Source: Muraenolepis orangiensis
Lineage: Eukaryota > Chordata > Actinopteri > Gadiformes > Muraenolepididae
Length of the DNA: 64,000 nucleotides
Direction: 5' to 3'
NCBI GenBank assembly: GCA_027704905.1
Contig: CM051015.1
Location: 17,559,727 to 17,623,726, forward strand
In this document: in pieces, positions 1 through 63,493 of the stretch
How positions within the stretch are numbered: position 1 is the stretch's first letter
How the letters are laid out: every line of letters begins with the position of its first letter
The notes under the pieces: model-generated
Seen by the model: only the letters and a program-made list of their open reading frames with translations
What the model was told of the DNA's origin: nothing
Database searches by the model: none
Position numbers and translations under genes: made by a program

Positions 1-642
1 ATTCTGAATTAATTTGTTCTGTGAAGAATCCACGCCGGGACGTGGATGTGAGAGGGGCGACACAGAGGGTGTTACAATTGTTGGGGTCGAGCGTTACACC
101 AACCACCCGGCGGGGGGAGTTGAAATTTAGAGTGTGTATCCTCTTCCAGCGGCCACCTTCCTCAGCATACCTCAATGTGATAAACTTAGGCATGTGAACA
201 CATACACACCACCTATTAGAAACAACCTGTTGTCAGAAGCAGCAGATGCAGAAGCAGGCTTGTACCATACATAAGATGGTAAGATAAGATACAGATAGTT
301 TCCAACAAACTGACAAAGGGTTTTGCGGGTTTAACATTGCACTTGGTAAGTAGTGCACTATGTATATCTGAACTTTGCCTATCCAGGGTGTTTTTTTCCC
401 CTCTATAAATAGTTGCATTCTGCTACACTTTTGCCCCGCCACACCATCGGGGAAAACCACAGACTAGTCTGAAGATGATGACGCTGTACAACTGCAGCTA
501 CAACTCAAGCCACTAGAGCAGGGGTGGCCAACCCGCGGCTCTCGAGCCGCATGCGGCTCTTTGCCCAGTTTCATGCGGCTCTTCAGTTCATATCGAATTA
601 TATTTGTGTGTGTGTGTACGTACCTGTGTGTACGTGTGTGTG

Positions 643-856
643 CAGTGGCGTAGCGCAAAATCCCGTGGCCCCCCGCGAGCAAAATCCGCGGGGAAATATC
701 GCGATGTGCGACGATCGTTGACGGGGGTGGGGTGCTACTACCCGATCAGAAATTAAGATATATAGATGTTAATTTTTTTTCTTACATCCAACGCCAGGGG
801 GGGGGGCCCCACTGCAAGGCACCCACTGCGGGGGGGGGGGCCTTCCCTACGCCACT
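643..856. mobile_element. Short hAT-type MITE nested in the 519-1977 element
   Basis: The ends are CAGTGGCGTAGCG and, inverted, CTACGCCACTG. The element is 214 bp and G/C-run rich. The flanking 8 bases read TGTGTGTG on both sides, which fits a TSD but lies in a (TG)n tract and so is weak proof. Confidence 0.65.
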
Positions 857-1044
857 GTGTGTGTGTAGTGTCAGTATGAGAGCATGACAGCGCGTCTAAT
901 TGTGATGCGGCCCAAGAGCCTATCACAAAAATGCCTGCGATGCAGTGAACCAATCACCTTCGAGGGGTGAAAACCCTATCGTTGAGTAAGCACTATCTGA
1001 GTTGACCATCTGAGTTCAAACCTAAAATGGCACAGCTAAGCGAA

Positions 1045-1500
1045 AATATGAAGACGACCATAGGACGTTTTTAGTAGAGTGGGAGAGTTCATCTTTTTTT
1101 ATAGAACGCAATTGCAAGCCATTTTGCCTTCTATGCCAGACATCATTAGCCCATTTCAAGGCTTCAAATCTTCAGCGCCATTTCACCTCACTCCATGCTC
1201 ACTCCATCCACCAGGAATTCCCTAAAGGTGTTGAACTTCGCAAGCAGAAGTTAAACACCTTGAAAAGTCAGGCGGAAAAGCAGACACAGTTTTTCCAAAA
1301 AATAATGAAGCACTCGGAGACCGTAACGCTTGCATCATATCCAGTTGCTTGGAACATAGCACGAGCTAAAAAAGCCATACAATGAAGGGGAGTTTGTTAA
1401 AAAATGCCTAAACCAATGCCTGGTTGAAATCTTGTTTCCAGAAAACCAAAAACTGAAAAAAAGGTGGAGGATTGTTCAAGGCAAGGAATGTCAGAAGTCC
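1045..1500 (+). pseudogene. Remnant of hAT transposase N-terminus (BED-finger region)
   Basis: With frame breaks the plus strand reads FFIERNCKPFCLLCQTS, then AHFKASNLQRHFTSLHA, a C-x2-C...H-x4-H zinc finger. KQKLNTLKSQAEKQTQFF follows. This pattern is typical of GTF2IRD2/ZBED-type hAT transposases. The catalytic core and dimerisation domain are absent. Confidence 0.6.
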
Positions 1501-2064
1501 CACTAATTTAATTTAAAGAAGCAACATGCATAGGAAGATAAAAAACTTGTTCACATTTTGTTTACTGAGAGTTTGTGTGAGAGTGCACACAATGTTCATT
1601 GTTGATCATAACTGGCCTCTGAATACTAGTAGGAGAGGTTTAATTCAATTTCTGTCAATATTATGGTGTATTATGGTGTATGGTGTAATAAATTTGTCAG
1701 AGCAGAGCTATGTGTGTCTGTCTGTGTGACGGTGTGTGTGTCTTTGGGAGGGAGGATCCTGAGTGTGTGTGTGTAAAGTTCTAGATTTTCATTTAGTCTG
1801 TGTGAGAGAGAGAGAGGGGAGAAAGAGAGTGAGGGAGCACAGAGAAAGGCTGAGAACAAAAGAGAGAAGGAGAGGGGGTGGGTGGGTGCGCATCTGTGAC
1901 TGTGTGTATGATGTGGCTCTTTGCAGTAACATAGTAACATTTTTGGCTCTTAACCTCTGACTGGTTGGCCACCCCTGCACTAGAGGCTGCTAATGGGTAA
2001 AACGTGCATAGTGCGGGTTTAACAAAGACCCCAGTGTGGCGAGCGAGGCAGGCGGCGGACGTAC

Positions 2065-21893
<19,829 letters not shown>

Positions 21894-23808
21894 CCGCTCA
21901 TTTATACACGGGACTGCCGCGGCACGTTGACTCAAAACCGCCCATGGTTTTCGGGTCGTATCCCAGGAGACACCTGATCAGAGTGTTACGAATCGCTATG
22001 TGTGTGTTGTTGTTTTTTGCGGGGAAGAACAAGTAGTCGGGCGAGTTCGGTAGCGAGCTTCCAACTGCTACGTCAACAGAGCAGCAGTCATACGTGGCTA
22101 GCCAAACACTGGGTAGCTAGAGGTCTTTCTGCGCTCTACCTCCAGGCGCTCCTGTCAATATTACTAGTACTGATACCGATATGTTCCGTTATTTAAGTCC
22201 CTCTACATGCCGCACAGGTCACACACTTAAACGGCGTTAAAGTGGTCCGGTTGGCGTGACGGACAGCGAACAAACCCGACAGTACATCGCATATCAAGTT
22301 AGCCTTTAGCTAACCAGCGAGCCGACAAGTAGCGCTTATACAAACATACTTTATATCTCTTAATAAACGGTATTAATAATCACCGTCATGTTGCGATTTC
22401 ACAAAATGTAAACATCGAAGTGGGGAAATAAGTGTCCACCTTTGTCGTGCGTTAATAACGCTCAAACTCAGCTTGTTGTTCACTGTTGTCCCCAGAACGT
22501 TTGACCGACGAACGATTATTCTTAGATCGATTACAAGGACTGCTTAACTTTAGATAATAACACGCCTAAATGTCGTATTATGCGGGCATTCAAATGTTTA
22601 ATTATACCTCTCATAGCTATTTGTTGACTCGCGTGTGTATTCCACACGTGCGATTGATTGAATAATGTAAATGACAGATACATATTATAGCCATTATATT
22701 CTAAACACACTCAGACATAACTTCCCAATGTCGGGCACATTCACCTCTCAGGCACAATGGTTCATTCATAAATAACAGCCTAGACATTTAGGAAAATGAG
22801 CACATTGCACGGCTCCAAATGGAGACTACTCGCACTTGAAAAGGTTCACATCGTGTTGCTGCCCTAGAAGATGGCAATGTTTCATTGATACGTATTGCAA
22901 CTCGCCAACAATGAAAGAGAAAAACCTTTAGATATACATGTGAATATGCATAATTACTTTGAAACTCAACACCAGAAGTTTGTTCTTGCATTGATGTCCC
23001 ATTTTGAAGGAATTTCTATGTACTGTTTAGTCACTCACTGTATGAGCCAGTTCTATCCAGTGGTGAATTGAGACCACCATCATTATCATTACGGGGTTAA
23101 AGGAATCTTGCTTAAGGGTACCTATGGGTGGGTTGTGGACATTGGGGTTGGAGGTGCAAGTCGACCGCTATCCTGCCATCTTAGACTATCCAGTTAATCT
23201 GCATTATTCAACTATTCAGTTATGCTATGTATAGACCTACAAACTATTTCAAAACAGTCAGCCATATTATTTAAAAACAATCTACCATATTAATGACTAC
23301 GTCAATAAAAGACTGTAACAGCGTATTGGTGACCCCTCACAAGCAGATGGGCAGCTATTAGTGTCCCCTCTTAAAGCACGGAAGACAAATTTATTTTTGA
23401 TTCATTAAATTCTAACTGAGGGTTGGGTGAAACAATAGGAGACCCCCGTGATTCATTTATCGTGGGAAAATATCAGTTTGAATAGCACACTGGTCTTTAA
23501 ATGTTTAAAATAAAACATTAAATTATAATACATTTTTGTTAACCAATCCAAATGTTGACACACATCACTTTACAGGGTCGCATATTGCAGCGTACTTGAT
23601 GTTTGAGAATTCCCAAAAGTTGACAGAGTATATATTACATATCACATATTATGCAGGATTAACCTATACGTAGTTGATTATCAGTTTTATTATAATTAGT
23701 GGCTCTAATCTTGACTTAAATCTCAAATGAACATAATATTGACATTATTATGACATTATTGTATTATGATAACAAATACATTTCATACATACTCTTTCAC
23801 ACACTCAT

Positions 23809-23946
<138 letters not shown>

Positions 23947-24236
23947 GGAATACCAATAAAAGATGCTCTATAGTCGAAGAGAGTCAAGTTCACAGAATAT
24001 CGTCCACCTGGCACAACAAGGTATCCAGAACTAACTAAGCTCAACTGTCCAACTGTCCGTACGGTCTTTCGCGCGTAACGGTGATTGGCACAGCGATGGA
24101 TTAGGTCTGCGCATTCAATGATGGTGCTTCGTCAAGCTTTTTGAGGAAAAACTGAATGTTATCACCGAGATGGCTCTAATGGACACGTCGATTAACACTT
24201 GTAAATATCGATTATACGACTATTAATAGACCACGT

Positions 24237-24242
24237 CACGTG
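24237..24242. promoter_or_regulatory. E-box CACGTG upstream of the opsin start
   Basis: This is a canonical palindromic E-box 181 bases before the ATG, in the context ACGTCACGTGCG. E-boxes of this type bind CLOCK/BMAL or USF factors. The match is six bases, so chance is possible. Confidence 0.3.
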
Positions 24243-24422
24243 CGCCAACACTGCGTAAGGAGGAATCCCTCGAGGAGCAGAATACTGCGTGTCGCTGAAG
24301 ACGAACCAAAAAAACAACAAACATGGATACAGACTTTCAGTTGTCAGACTCTTCCCAGATCAGTTAAGGAGAACAAATCAGCCACGTAACTTTCCCGACT
24401 GCAGGACTAAAGTTTAAAATCA

Positions 24423-54467
<30,045 letters not shown>

Positions 54468-54594
54468 GGGGCCAGACTCACATAGAGGCTGGTCCACCAG
54501 CTGCGGTGCACACACACTCGCTCGCTCGCTCGCCCACACACACACACACACCCGTGCGCCCACTCTGAACCCCCGCTTGGCTGCGGGCCGCTGC
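54468..54594 (-). other. st6gal2: st6gal2 5' UTR continuous with coding exon 1
   Basis: In gene sense, a strong acceptor (CTCCTCTGTCCGCAG) ends at 54595, so non-coding exon sequence probably runs from 54594 to the start codon. It includes a short (GT)n and a (GCGA)n run. The boundary is predicted from the splice signal only. Confidence 0.55.
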
Positions 54595-54680
54595 CTGCGG
54601 ACAGAGGAGGGAGGAGTCAGGAGGAACCGATGGCAGTAGCGATGGCAGGTGGTGATGTGGTGGTGGATGAACACACTCAC

Positions 54681-54740
54681 CTCAACAGACCCTTCTACTG
54701 TCTGTATGTGTCCATGTGACGTCCAGCACACAAGAGGACC
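54681..54740 (-). other. st6gal2: Predicted non-coding 5' UTR exon of st6gal2
   Basis: Sixty bases are bounded in gene sense by TTCCTCTTCCAG and GAG/GTGAGTG, both near-consensus. The next acceptor at 54595 would make an 86-base intron. This fits the multi-exon 5' UTR known for ST6GAL2, but it is a prediction without transcript support. Confidence 0.45.
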
Positions 54741-55440
54741 CTGGAAGAGGAACAGGAAGGTAGAATTGAGGAAGCGGAAATAATAACGCATTACACAGCA
54801 AAACATAAAATAAGGAAACAAATGTACATATAATTGTCACTTTGTTTTTATTTTTATTGTATATATTATTCTTATTTAAATTTTATATAAACTGCGGGAG
54901 GGAATGGGGAGTAAGCGTTCCCATGTCCAATGTGTGTTCCAACGTTACAAATGGCCCATAAAAATATATTGTATCTTGTACACCCCACATCCAAACATGA
55001 ACCAATATCAATAAATGCTTTCACTTCCCACTTGGTATATAGAGTGCAAAGTAAATTTCTATTACATTTTTTTATTTTTTTATTCTTTGTTTACCCGTGG
55101 AGTATGTCACTGAGTTCAGACCCTTAAATGCATCTTCGCTTCCTCCGGAATCGGAGCCCAGGTGAAAATAAAGAGACTGCCAGCGCCTTGTGTTTATCCA
55201 ACATGACCGTTATTTGCTATCTTATCGAGTCTATTTTGTCTCGGGCAAATGTCACCATCGCCGACAAGAGCAGGAGCCAAGAGGACAATGCCCCCACGTG
55301 TACATACCGTTCTCCTCTCCACTCACTGTTCAGCCCATACTAGTCACTTAATGTGGCAAGATTGCTCCAACACGGTCGCACCATCTCAAGCTAACACATC
55401 GGCCTCTTTCAGCCCTAATGGCTTAGTGTGTGAGTGAGTG
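54741..55440. other. Upstream intron or flank of st6gal2
   Basis: An AT-rich stretch with no recognisable element or exon. Confidence 0.5.
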
Positions 55441-55451
55441 AGTGTAAGTCG

Positions 55452-55510
55452 CACCTTGTAAGTCGCTTTGGATAAAAGCGTCTGCCAAATGTCCTAAAGG
55501 TAAATGTAAG
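55452..55510 (+). mobile_element. L2-like 3' tail
   Basis: GTAAGTCGCTTTGGATAAAA, GCGTCTGCCAAATG and an AAATGTAAG tail. This is a fragment only. Confidence 0.65.
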
Positions 55511-55606
55511 TGAGTGAGTGAGTGAGAGAGACAAACCCTGCCATGAGAATAAACAAGCGAGCCATTAAATCAGCCAACAGCGGAGCACCATGGTCTACTC
55601 CACGCC

Positions 55607-55990
55607 AGGTAATGAGGTGTGTGTCCCCCCCCCCCCCCCCCCACGCCAGGTAATGAGGTGTGTGTCCGTTCCCCCCCCCCCCCACCCCACGCCAGGTAAT
55701 GAGGTGTGTGTCCGTTCCCCCCCCCCCCCCAGGTAATGAGGTGTGTGTCCGTTCCCCCCCCCCCCAGGTAATGAGGTATGTGTCCGTTCCCCCCCCCCAC
55801 GCCAGGTAATGAGGTGTGTGTCCATTCCCCCCCCCCAGGTAATGAGGTGTGTGTCCGTTCCCCCCCCCCCAGGTAATGAGGTGTGTCTCCGTTCCCCCCC
55901 CCCCCCCCAGGTAATGAGGTGTGTGTCCGTCCGTCCGTCACCCCAGGTAATGAGGTGTGTGTACGTTCCCCCCCCTCCCCCCCCTTCCCC
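55607..55990. repeat. Poly-C / GGTAATGAGGTGTGTGTCCG minisatellite
   Basis: About ten units of variable length, each a C-run plus AGGTAATGAGGTGTGTGTCC. The C-runs vary from about 4 to 18, and the exact length is likely unreliable. Confidence 0.93.
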
Positions 55991-56689
55991 CCAGGTTTGA
56001 GCGCTGGAGCCGGGAGCTCCTGAGAGGAGCACGGCGGGCCGATCGCCGACCTCCCCCTTCCGGTATCCTAATTATGCTTCTTGGTCGTCCAGATGCCGAG
56101 TCCAGAGTCCAGGCCCCCGGGCCACGGACGACCAAGAGGCGAGTTACTTCTCCTTCTCTCCTCCGTATGTACAGAGACATCCCCCAAAGGGGGCCACCCA
56201 CCGTGGACCCACACAGGGAGGCCACGGCTCCACGCGCCGAGGGGGAGGGAGGGTCAGAAGAGGGCCCATCTATGTGGGGCAATAGGAGAAAAGGTCGGTG
56301 CTGTGTGAGAACGCAGGCTTTCGCACTCTCTCACACAGCTGTTATCGGCGCAGAGAGCCCAGCGTGTGGCCCGAGGTCGAGGGGATGTGGGGGGGTGGGG
56401 GTCGTACCGTGCTCTTCTGCTGCAGCGCTTTGGAAACACTGTAGCTGCGCTGCACTGCACAGGGGGAGGGGGAGGGGGGGGGGGGGCCTTGGGGGTCGGG
56501 TGGGGACCTGATGGAAAATGGTCGTTTAATTGCCGGGAGGCAGAACAAGGAGCCGTGGAGCCGTGCGCTAAAAACAAAGGGGGCGAGGGGGCCGATTCAC
56601 AAAGGAAACCGCCAAATGCCACCTACATGCTCTACTGAAGACGCTGTGTGCATGCGTGCATGTGTGTGTGTGTGTGCACAACACGTATG

Positions 56690-56760
56690 TATGCGTGCCT
56701 ACACATGCGTGTGTGCCTACACATGCGTGTGTGCCTACACATGCGTGTGTGCGTATGCAC
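56690..56760. repeat. 18-bp tandem repeat (GCCTACACATGCGTGTGT)
   Basis: Three to four copies in a CATGCGTG-rich region. Confidence 0.9.
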
Positions 56761-56920
56761 GTGTGCGTGCATGTCTCTATGTCGGTTGGCTTCACCTGGC
56801 AGCAATCAGGAAGCACGCTTCAGTAGCTGCTGTAAAACAAGCAGAATGTGTGGCACAGATGGGGGAAGTGGGCAGAAGACGTCTGGTGAGTCTGGTGAGA
56901 ACCAGACAGCTAAAAGATAA

Positions 56921-56962
56921 GGGAGGGAGGGAGGGAGGGAGGGAGGGAGGGAGGGAGGGAGA
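56921..56962. repeat. (GGGA)n microsatellite
   Basis: About ten tandem tetranucleotide units. A (GACA)n run follows at 57268-57308. Confidence 0.95.
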
Positions 56963-57275
56963 TTAAATGAGAGAAAAATGAACAATAACAAAATGTCTCC
57001 CAGCAACAGGCCGCTGGGGCGACTCTTTTGGAGAAAGCGTAGAAAAACACAAACGGATCGACTTTAAAACAACTTTAAAGGGGGGGGGTGTGTAAACAGC
57101 GATTGGACAAGAGGCCCTCCTACGTCTCAGACGTGGGAGGGGGGAAGAAGAGGAGGGCGGCTAAATGTTAACAGGCTCCCCTCGCCTGCAGGACGATAAT
57201 TAGGAGTCAACGACTTAAAGAGAGGAACTGGCTTGAGAGGTAACGTGCTACACAAAGAGAGAGAGAGAGACAGAC

Positions 57276-57308
<33 letters not shown>

Positions 57309-57319
57309 GGCCGAGAGAG

Positions 57320-58530
57320 AACAAATGAGAAGTCGTGTTGGTCGACACAGAACAGGTGCTGTGGTAAAAAAAAACGCCAGACTGCTGCTAATCTCACATC
57401 ATGATTTGTACATGCAGCATTTTGTTTTCCACCGGCAACCGGGTATTTACATTTTACGGCCTGACAGCAGGCAATCGTGTTGTAATTTAGACTTTTGTGT
57501 TGCAAGACGATTGAGAATAATAGTCGATAAATGCGCCTTAAGTACTAATGTTTCTACTTAAGACTAATAGGCCAATTAGGCGGCAGTCGAAAGTGAAATG
57601 TGAAACTCAGACAATCGCTTGTGAATCTCGCAGAAGTAAAAAAAAGGAACTAACTCCCGTGCAAAATAAGAAAGATCAGAAGCGAGGTAGGAACCGACTG
57701 CTCTCCCTCGCCCATCCTCCGTGAAAAGGCACTCAATCAGGCCGCAAAAGAAACAACCTTGAAATGTGGACCCTCTGATGCCGTGAAAGACTTTCATATC
57801 CCGGTTCAGGCCAAGCCAACACACAGGGCTGCCAAGGAAATGCTTTTTAACAATCATTTATATTTTTTAAACACACATTTAGGATTGTTTTTATTGCAAA
57901 TACATTCGCTGGATTTGACCATTTTCCCGGGGAACACTGAATACTGCATGTTTAAATCGTCGAAACATGAATTGGCGGGAGAATAGCAACGTCTGGCGGG
58001 TTTTCGCTAGACTGGGTCAGAAGCCATGGCAATGGGTATTATATTGGGTGCTGGTCCCGGGCCAACGGTCAGAAAGAGTATAGCATTAAGACGGTGGTAC
58101 AGTATGTAGTGCAATCACAGTATTCCAAAATGCATTCGGATAAAAGCGACATCCTGTAGCCAAGTGGCGACAACATCAATCGTAGTAGTAACGCCTAGCG
58201 CTTAAAGAACAAAGAATGCACACTAGCTAGAAACACAACATGGGGCCGTTACACTCACTCACACAATCGAAAAGTATAGATCCATCCCCAACTCACCCAC
58301 AATCACACGTTAATCAGAGAAATAGGTGAAACCAAAAATGTGGGCTTCGCCACTTCAGGTGACCCAGCGCCGGCTCTCCAGCAGTGGGTCACTGTGTTCT
58401 ATTTAAATCCGTCTCTGCTTAACCTCATAGCGTTTAGGTCCCCCAAGTCCCTCTTTGGCTTAATTATTCTCAGAGAGAGCCCTGTTATGAGGTGAGAGTA
58501 CCAAACTCCAGATACAGCTTATACACACAG
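57320..58530. other. Non-coding sequence, no feature recognised
   Basis: It looks unique. No exon, terminal repeats or long tandem array are visible. Confidence 0.5.
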
Positions 58531-58533
58531 ATC

Positions 58534-58538
<5 letters not shown>

Positions 58539-58587
<49 letters not shown>
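58539..58587. repeat. (TA)n microsatellite
   Basis: About 49 bp of TA, then TGTACACACATATATACACG. Confidence 0.97.
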
Positions 58588-58594
<7 letters not shown>

Positions 58595-58835
58595 CATATA
58601 TACACGTATATTTCAAAACAAGAACTAGTAGGCCTGCTCTGCTACAACGTTCCCCTCTTCAGCAGCCTAGGTCCGGGCACAGCCCCCCAGTGTGACTGAC
58701 AGCCCCCCAGTGTGACTGACAGCCCCCCCGCGCAGACGGCCTCAGATTTGCATCTTGAACTAGGGGTGGAAAATAATGAAGACTGACGTGCCTTGTGTAA
58801 TGCGTGACCGGGGTGTGCGTGTGTTCGCACACAGG

Positions 58836-59001
<166 letters not shown>

Positions 59002-59844
59002 TAGCGCTGGCTTTGGTGGCGGTTGTATCTGAGCAGTTCTATTGCTGTAACGCGGGGGCGAAGTGTAGTTTCCACACATGCCTTGGTGGTTTTGAAGCAA
59101 CAAACCCCGATTGGATGCTGATGTGACCCCGATGGATGTCATAGATGTGTGGTGCATCGTTAGATGAGCAACAACAACCGAGATAAGAATATGTGAAACA
59201 CGGCAGCATTCGACACAGGAAATTAGCAGATAAAGTAGATGAAACAAATGGGTCTCATCTCCGTTGTGTTCCACTTTAGGCAAGGCGTATCATTTCGAAC
59301 ACCTGACCTGTTACTCAAACGATTCACTTTTCATCCAATAAGCACAATTATCTAGAAAATAGAACCAAAGGTTTCCAAGGTAGTTTCAAACCAATTCAAA
59401 GTAACGGACCGTCATTAAGATACAAGTCGTAGGCAGAACTGGATTTTGGTTTCCACCCAAAAAAAATCCCGAAGGCAGAGAGATCTCTGACTGCATTACA
59501 AGTCACGGCAGGAGAGCGTTCAACTGGACACCAGACACCGCCGACGACTGCGACTTCAGAGTCCTTCTGGAGAGCCACGAGGACAAGAGGACGTGGCGGA
59601 TTAAAAACTAGACAAAGGAAGAGGACAACATCTCTATCGAAAAGAACACAAGACGCGACGGTCATTTAGGCGCTACTAAAACCGATAAAGTTACAGACAT
59701 GGAAACCCCGTCTGTCGGGGGGGGCCGTACGGTAGACCTACACTCTGGCCTCCTCCTCTCGTCTTACTTAATGGACCCCCGGCTAGAGTTCCTCGTCGTT
59801 CCCGGGTCTCCGGGGGCCACGGGGTGCTTACCGCCACGGATATA

Positions 59845-60420
59845 TCAGACGCCGGTGTCTACGGTTACACCGACCATGTCTGACCTCACGCCGCACACAC
59901 TATCAATGTTGTGATCCGTGCGGAGGTGGGACGTGGACCGGCTACAGAGATCATAAGAGATCACGGTAGAGCACAGCGGGGGGGGCCGCGAGTACAAGTA
60001 TGTACGATCCTGGCGTGGAACCGGGTGACTTTGTGAAGCGTGCCTGCAGTGTGGTGAGGGAGAAACACCGCCCTGAAACACAGTGACGTAGTTTTCACTC
60101 CCCGGGTTCACTCGAACTTCTATAGACGCTGCTACGTCACACAACGGAGACATCGCTGCAGTAGCCACAATGGGGTATAAATAGGGGAGTGAGTCTTCAA
60201 GTCGCTGTCGCATGAAACCAAACGTATCAGATATTGGTTTTATTCCCACACCGTTAACCAGGCTGATCTGGTCTGTTCTGGCAGCAGGGAGCTCAGATAT
60301 ATTCCCGATGCGTCCAGGTTTCGAACTCAGCCTCACGACTAACGTTAGCGCTGACGGGCTAGCTCTCCCATCCTGCGGGCCGTGTGGCATATTGTTTCCT
60401 AGCATAAGGCCAGATGTCTA
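59845..60420. other. Unidentified segment with a TATAAATA box
   Basis: GGGGTATAAATAGGGG (about 60173-60188) has the shape of a core promoter on the plus strand. The minus strand is open for 186 codons (60405 to 59845) but encodes no domain I know. The TGTGACGTAGCAGCG-like text suggests an old mobile element. Function unknown. Confidence 0.35.
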
Positions 60421-61218
60421 GCTGGCTTTCACAATTAACAATAAAGTCTGTTCTACATATTGTTATAATACATTGCATTAATGTATTCATTTAAGAGTGG
60501 GGGTAGCCAAAGTCATTCTAGGTAACGTAGGAAAACAGCACACTGAAGCAGATTTCAGGAAGTGACAAATTGCAAATATCTATAAAGTTTGTACAATATT
60601 ACACATATTGGGAAAAATGTGAACCAGGGGGCGTTTCACATCACCGATAGATGTCAAAGTGTTTTAGGCTGTATTATTACTTTAACAGGACCGTACCAGT
60701 CTGGCTGATTAAAACATCATAGCCGTCTCTCTCTGGCTTCACTCAAATATCTGTCACCGATATAAATTGTCAAATACACTTCTTGTGCCGATGCTGCCAA
60801 AGACCATTTATCATAACGAGCTTTCACTGTGAATGTAAACAATAGCAATATAGCCCGTGCGTGTGTGTGCGTGGGTGCATGCGTGTATGTGTGCGTGCGT
60901 GCATGTGTGTGTGTCTGTGTATGTATGTGGATAAAGAAAACATTGAATGGCCATAAAAGTACTTTACCAAATAGTCTTATACTTGACCAAATGTCAAATT
61001 ACAGACAGATAAAGAGTATTGTATTTGTAGTATTGTAGGAGTACCTAACACAATGAGTATTGTTGATGTCCGTGACCTCCTCGACTGTATTCGTCCATGC
61101 TTGTTTTCACAAGGGTGAAAACAAGCATGGACGAACGTGACACGACGGAAAAAAGAGACAGACCTGACAAAGAGAGAGAGAGAGAGAGCAATCTAGTGGG
61201 ACCGGAATTTAAGAAAGA

Positions 61219-61229
61219 AAGAAAAAAAT

Positions 61230-61313
<84 letters not shown>
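61219..61313. repeat. (GA)n microsatellite
   Basis: About 95 bp of GA. A near-perfect inverted repeat (CTTGTTTTCACAAGGGTGAA) lies just before it at 61099-61133. Confidence 0.96.
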
Positions 61314-61319
<6 letters not shown>

Positions 61320-61662
61320 GGGAGCAGTAATTAATCTTCGATGGATGGAGGGGGAACAGCATCACCTTCATTGCCGTCCCTGCGGTGGGTGGAGTGGAGT
61401 GGAGGGGTGGGGGGTGGGGCGGGGTAGGGGGGGTGTGGTGTGGTGTGTGCTCAGCATCCAGGGGTTAAACACGTCCTCTGGGCTGCGGCTTGCGCTCAGA
61501 CACGATGTCATAACCGAAGCCTTTTCCACATTCCTCCTCCGTTTCCCATCACTCGGCTCCCTTTCCACGTCACCGTGACCTACATCCCACTGTGGTACAG
61601 TGGACATGTTGGCTGATGCACAAACTCCCCCAATGTGTGTGTGTGTACGTAAACACACATAT

Positions 61663-61785
<123 letters not shown>

Positions 61786-62419
61786 CTGACGTGCGTGCGT
61801 GTGCGTACGTGGGTTTTCTCAAGAGTGGGGAAAAATGGTTCCATGTTCCTCTCGGGGGGAGGGGGTGGGGGGTGGGGGGTTTGGGGGGGGGGGGGGGGGG
61901 GAGAGAGAAAGTGAGTCGACTACCAGCCGTCCTCCAGCACCACTGGCATGCAGAGCTGAGATCACACCACAGGCCAGACAGGCCTGACACGGCTCATTCC
62001 AGCCATGTAACCACCTGCCAATCAAACCGGACGCTGTAGCATGCGTTTGCTACACGCACGTACACCACCCGGGGTCCAACACACACAAACGCACGCGCAC
62101 ACACATCCTCCGTCATCGTAGCTTGGGCCCCGTGGCAAGGCAAAACACAGATGGTAGATGGAGAGGTTAAAGTAAGATGGCCATCAACGGAGTGCAGCGG
62201 GATTGAGAGAGAGGTTTGGGAATAATAAGACAAGTGTTTGAGAATCAAAAACACTTGTATACTTCTGGAATACTGCAACTTAAATCGTTTTCAGGGACTT
62301 CTTTGCAAGCCCGGCACGGCATCCAAAGAGTTTCCCCAGCTTTGCTTTCACAGAACATTTTAAATCTTTCATTTAAAACAAAGTGTTCCGTTTTCTTTTC
62401 AGTTCGAGTCACAGAGTGA

Positions 62420-62690
<271 letters not shown>

Positions 62691-62885
62691 TTGTCATGCT
62701 CTCACTTTAGCCACGGGCGAGTGAGAGTGAGAGTGAGACAGACAGACAGAGAGAGACTTTCCCATGGGCTGGCGGTGTGAGACTGTGAAAGGGTTCATGG
62801 GACTGGGACGTCCAGTAAGGTTGGAGGTAAAAAATAAATATACTCACTCCAATAAAGACTTATCCTGCACACACAGATCCATTAT

Positions 62886-63020
<135 letters not shown>

Positions 63021-63377
63021 CCAAATTTTAGTCAAAGGGTGCTAGGGAGAGGAGGTCTGTCTCACACACACACACATACACTCTCACTCTCACTGTCACA
63101 CACCTGCGCTCCTGTCAACTTCCATCTGGTCGACACGGTTCTCAGCCCCGATCAGCCGCCTTCGTCGGCAACAGCCGTGGCCGACCACAGGGGGGGGCAC
63201 CGTGCGCCGCATGGAGGCGTGCACGTGCTCACAAGCACCGCTCACACTCACCCGTTCACACTCACCCGTTCACACTCACTGCACGGCATTGTCGGAGTAC
63301 AGAGACAGACGGCGTGCCCTTTGGCCATAATATAACAGCGTATGCCTGAATAGAACTGAGACACCAAGTTGTGTGTG

Positions 63378-63493
<116 letters not shown>

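Larger units (their letters stand above)
519..1977 (+). mobile_element. hAT transposon (GTF2IRD2-like lineage), non-autonomous, with 8-bp TSD
   Basis: The ends are inverted (CAGGGGTGGCCAACC at the left, GGTTGGCCACCCCTG at the right), and the element is flanked by perfect 8-bp copies of CACTAGAG at 511-518 and 1978-1985. Sub-terminal GCGGCTC repeats are present. The interior keeps only the N-terminal part of a transposase with a BED-type finger (see 1045-1500). A 214-bp hAT-type MITE is nested at 643-856. The element lies in a uxs1 intron. Confidence 0.9.

Noticed and set aside
54468..54821. N-terminal extension of ST6GAL2 to an upstream ATG (MFPYFMFCC...)
   Set aside because: It would read through two predicted splice sites, and the family start (MRSTMRQW) is downstream.
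55570..56032. Thr-His-Tyr-Leu-Pro-Gly repeat frames
   Set aside because: They are translations of the poly-C minisatellite.
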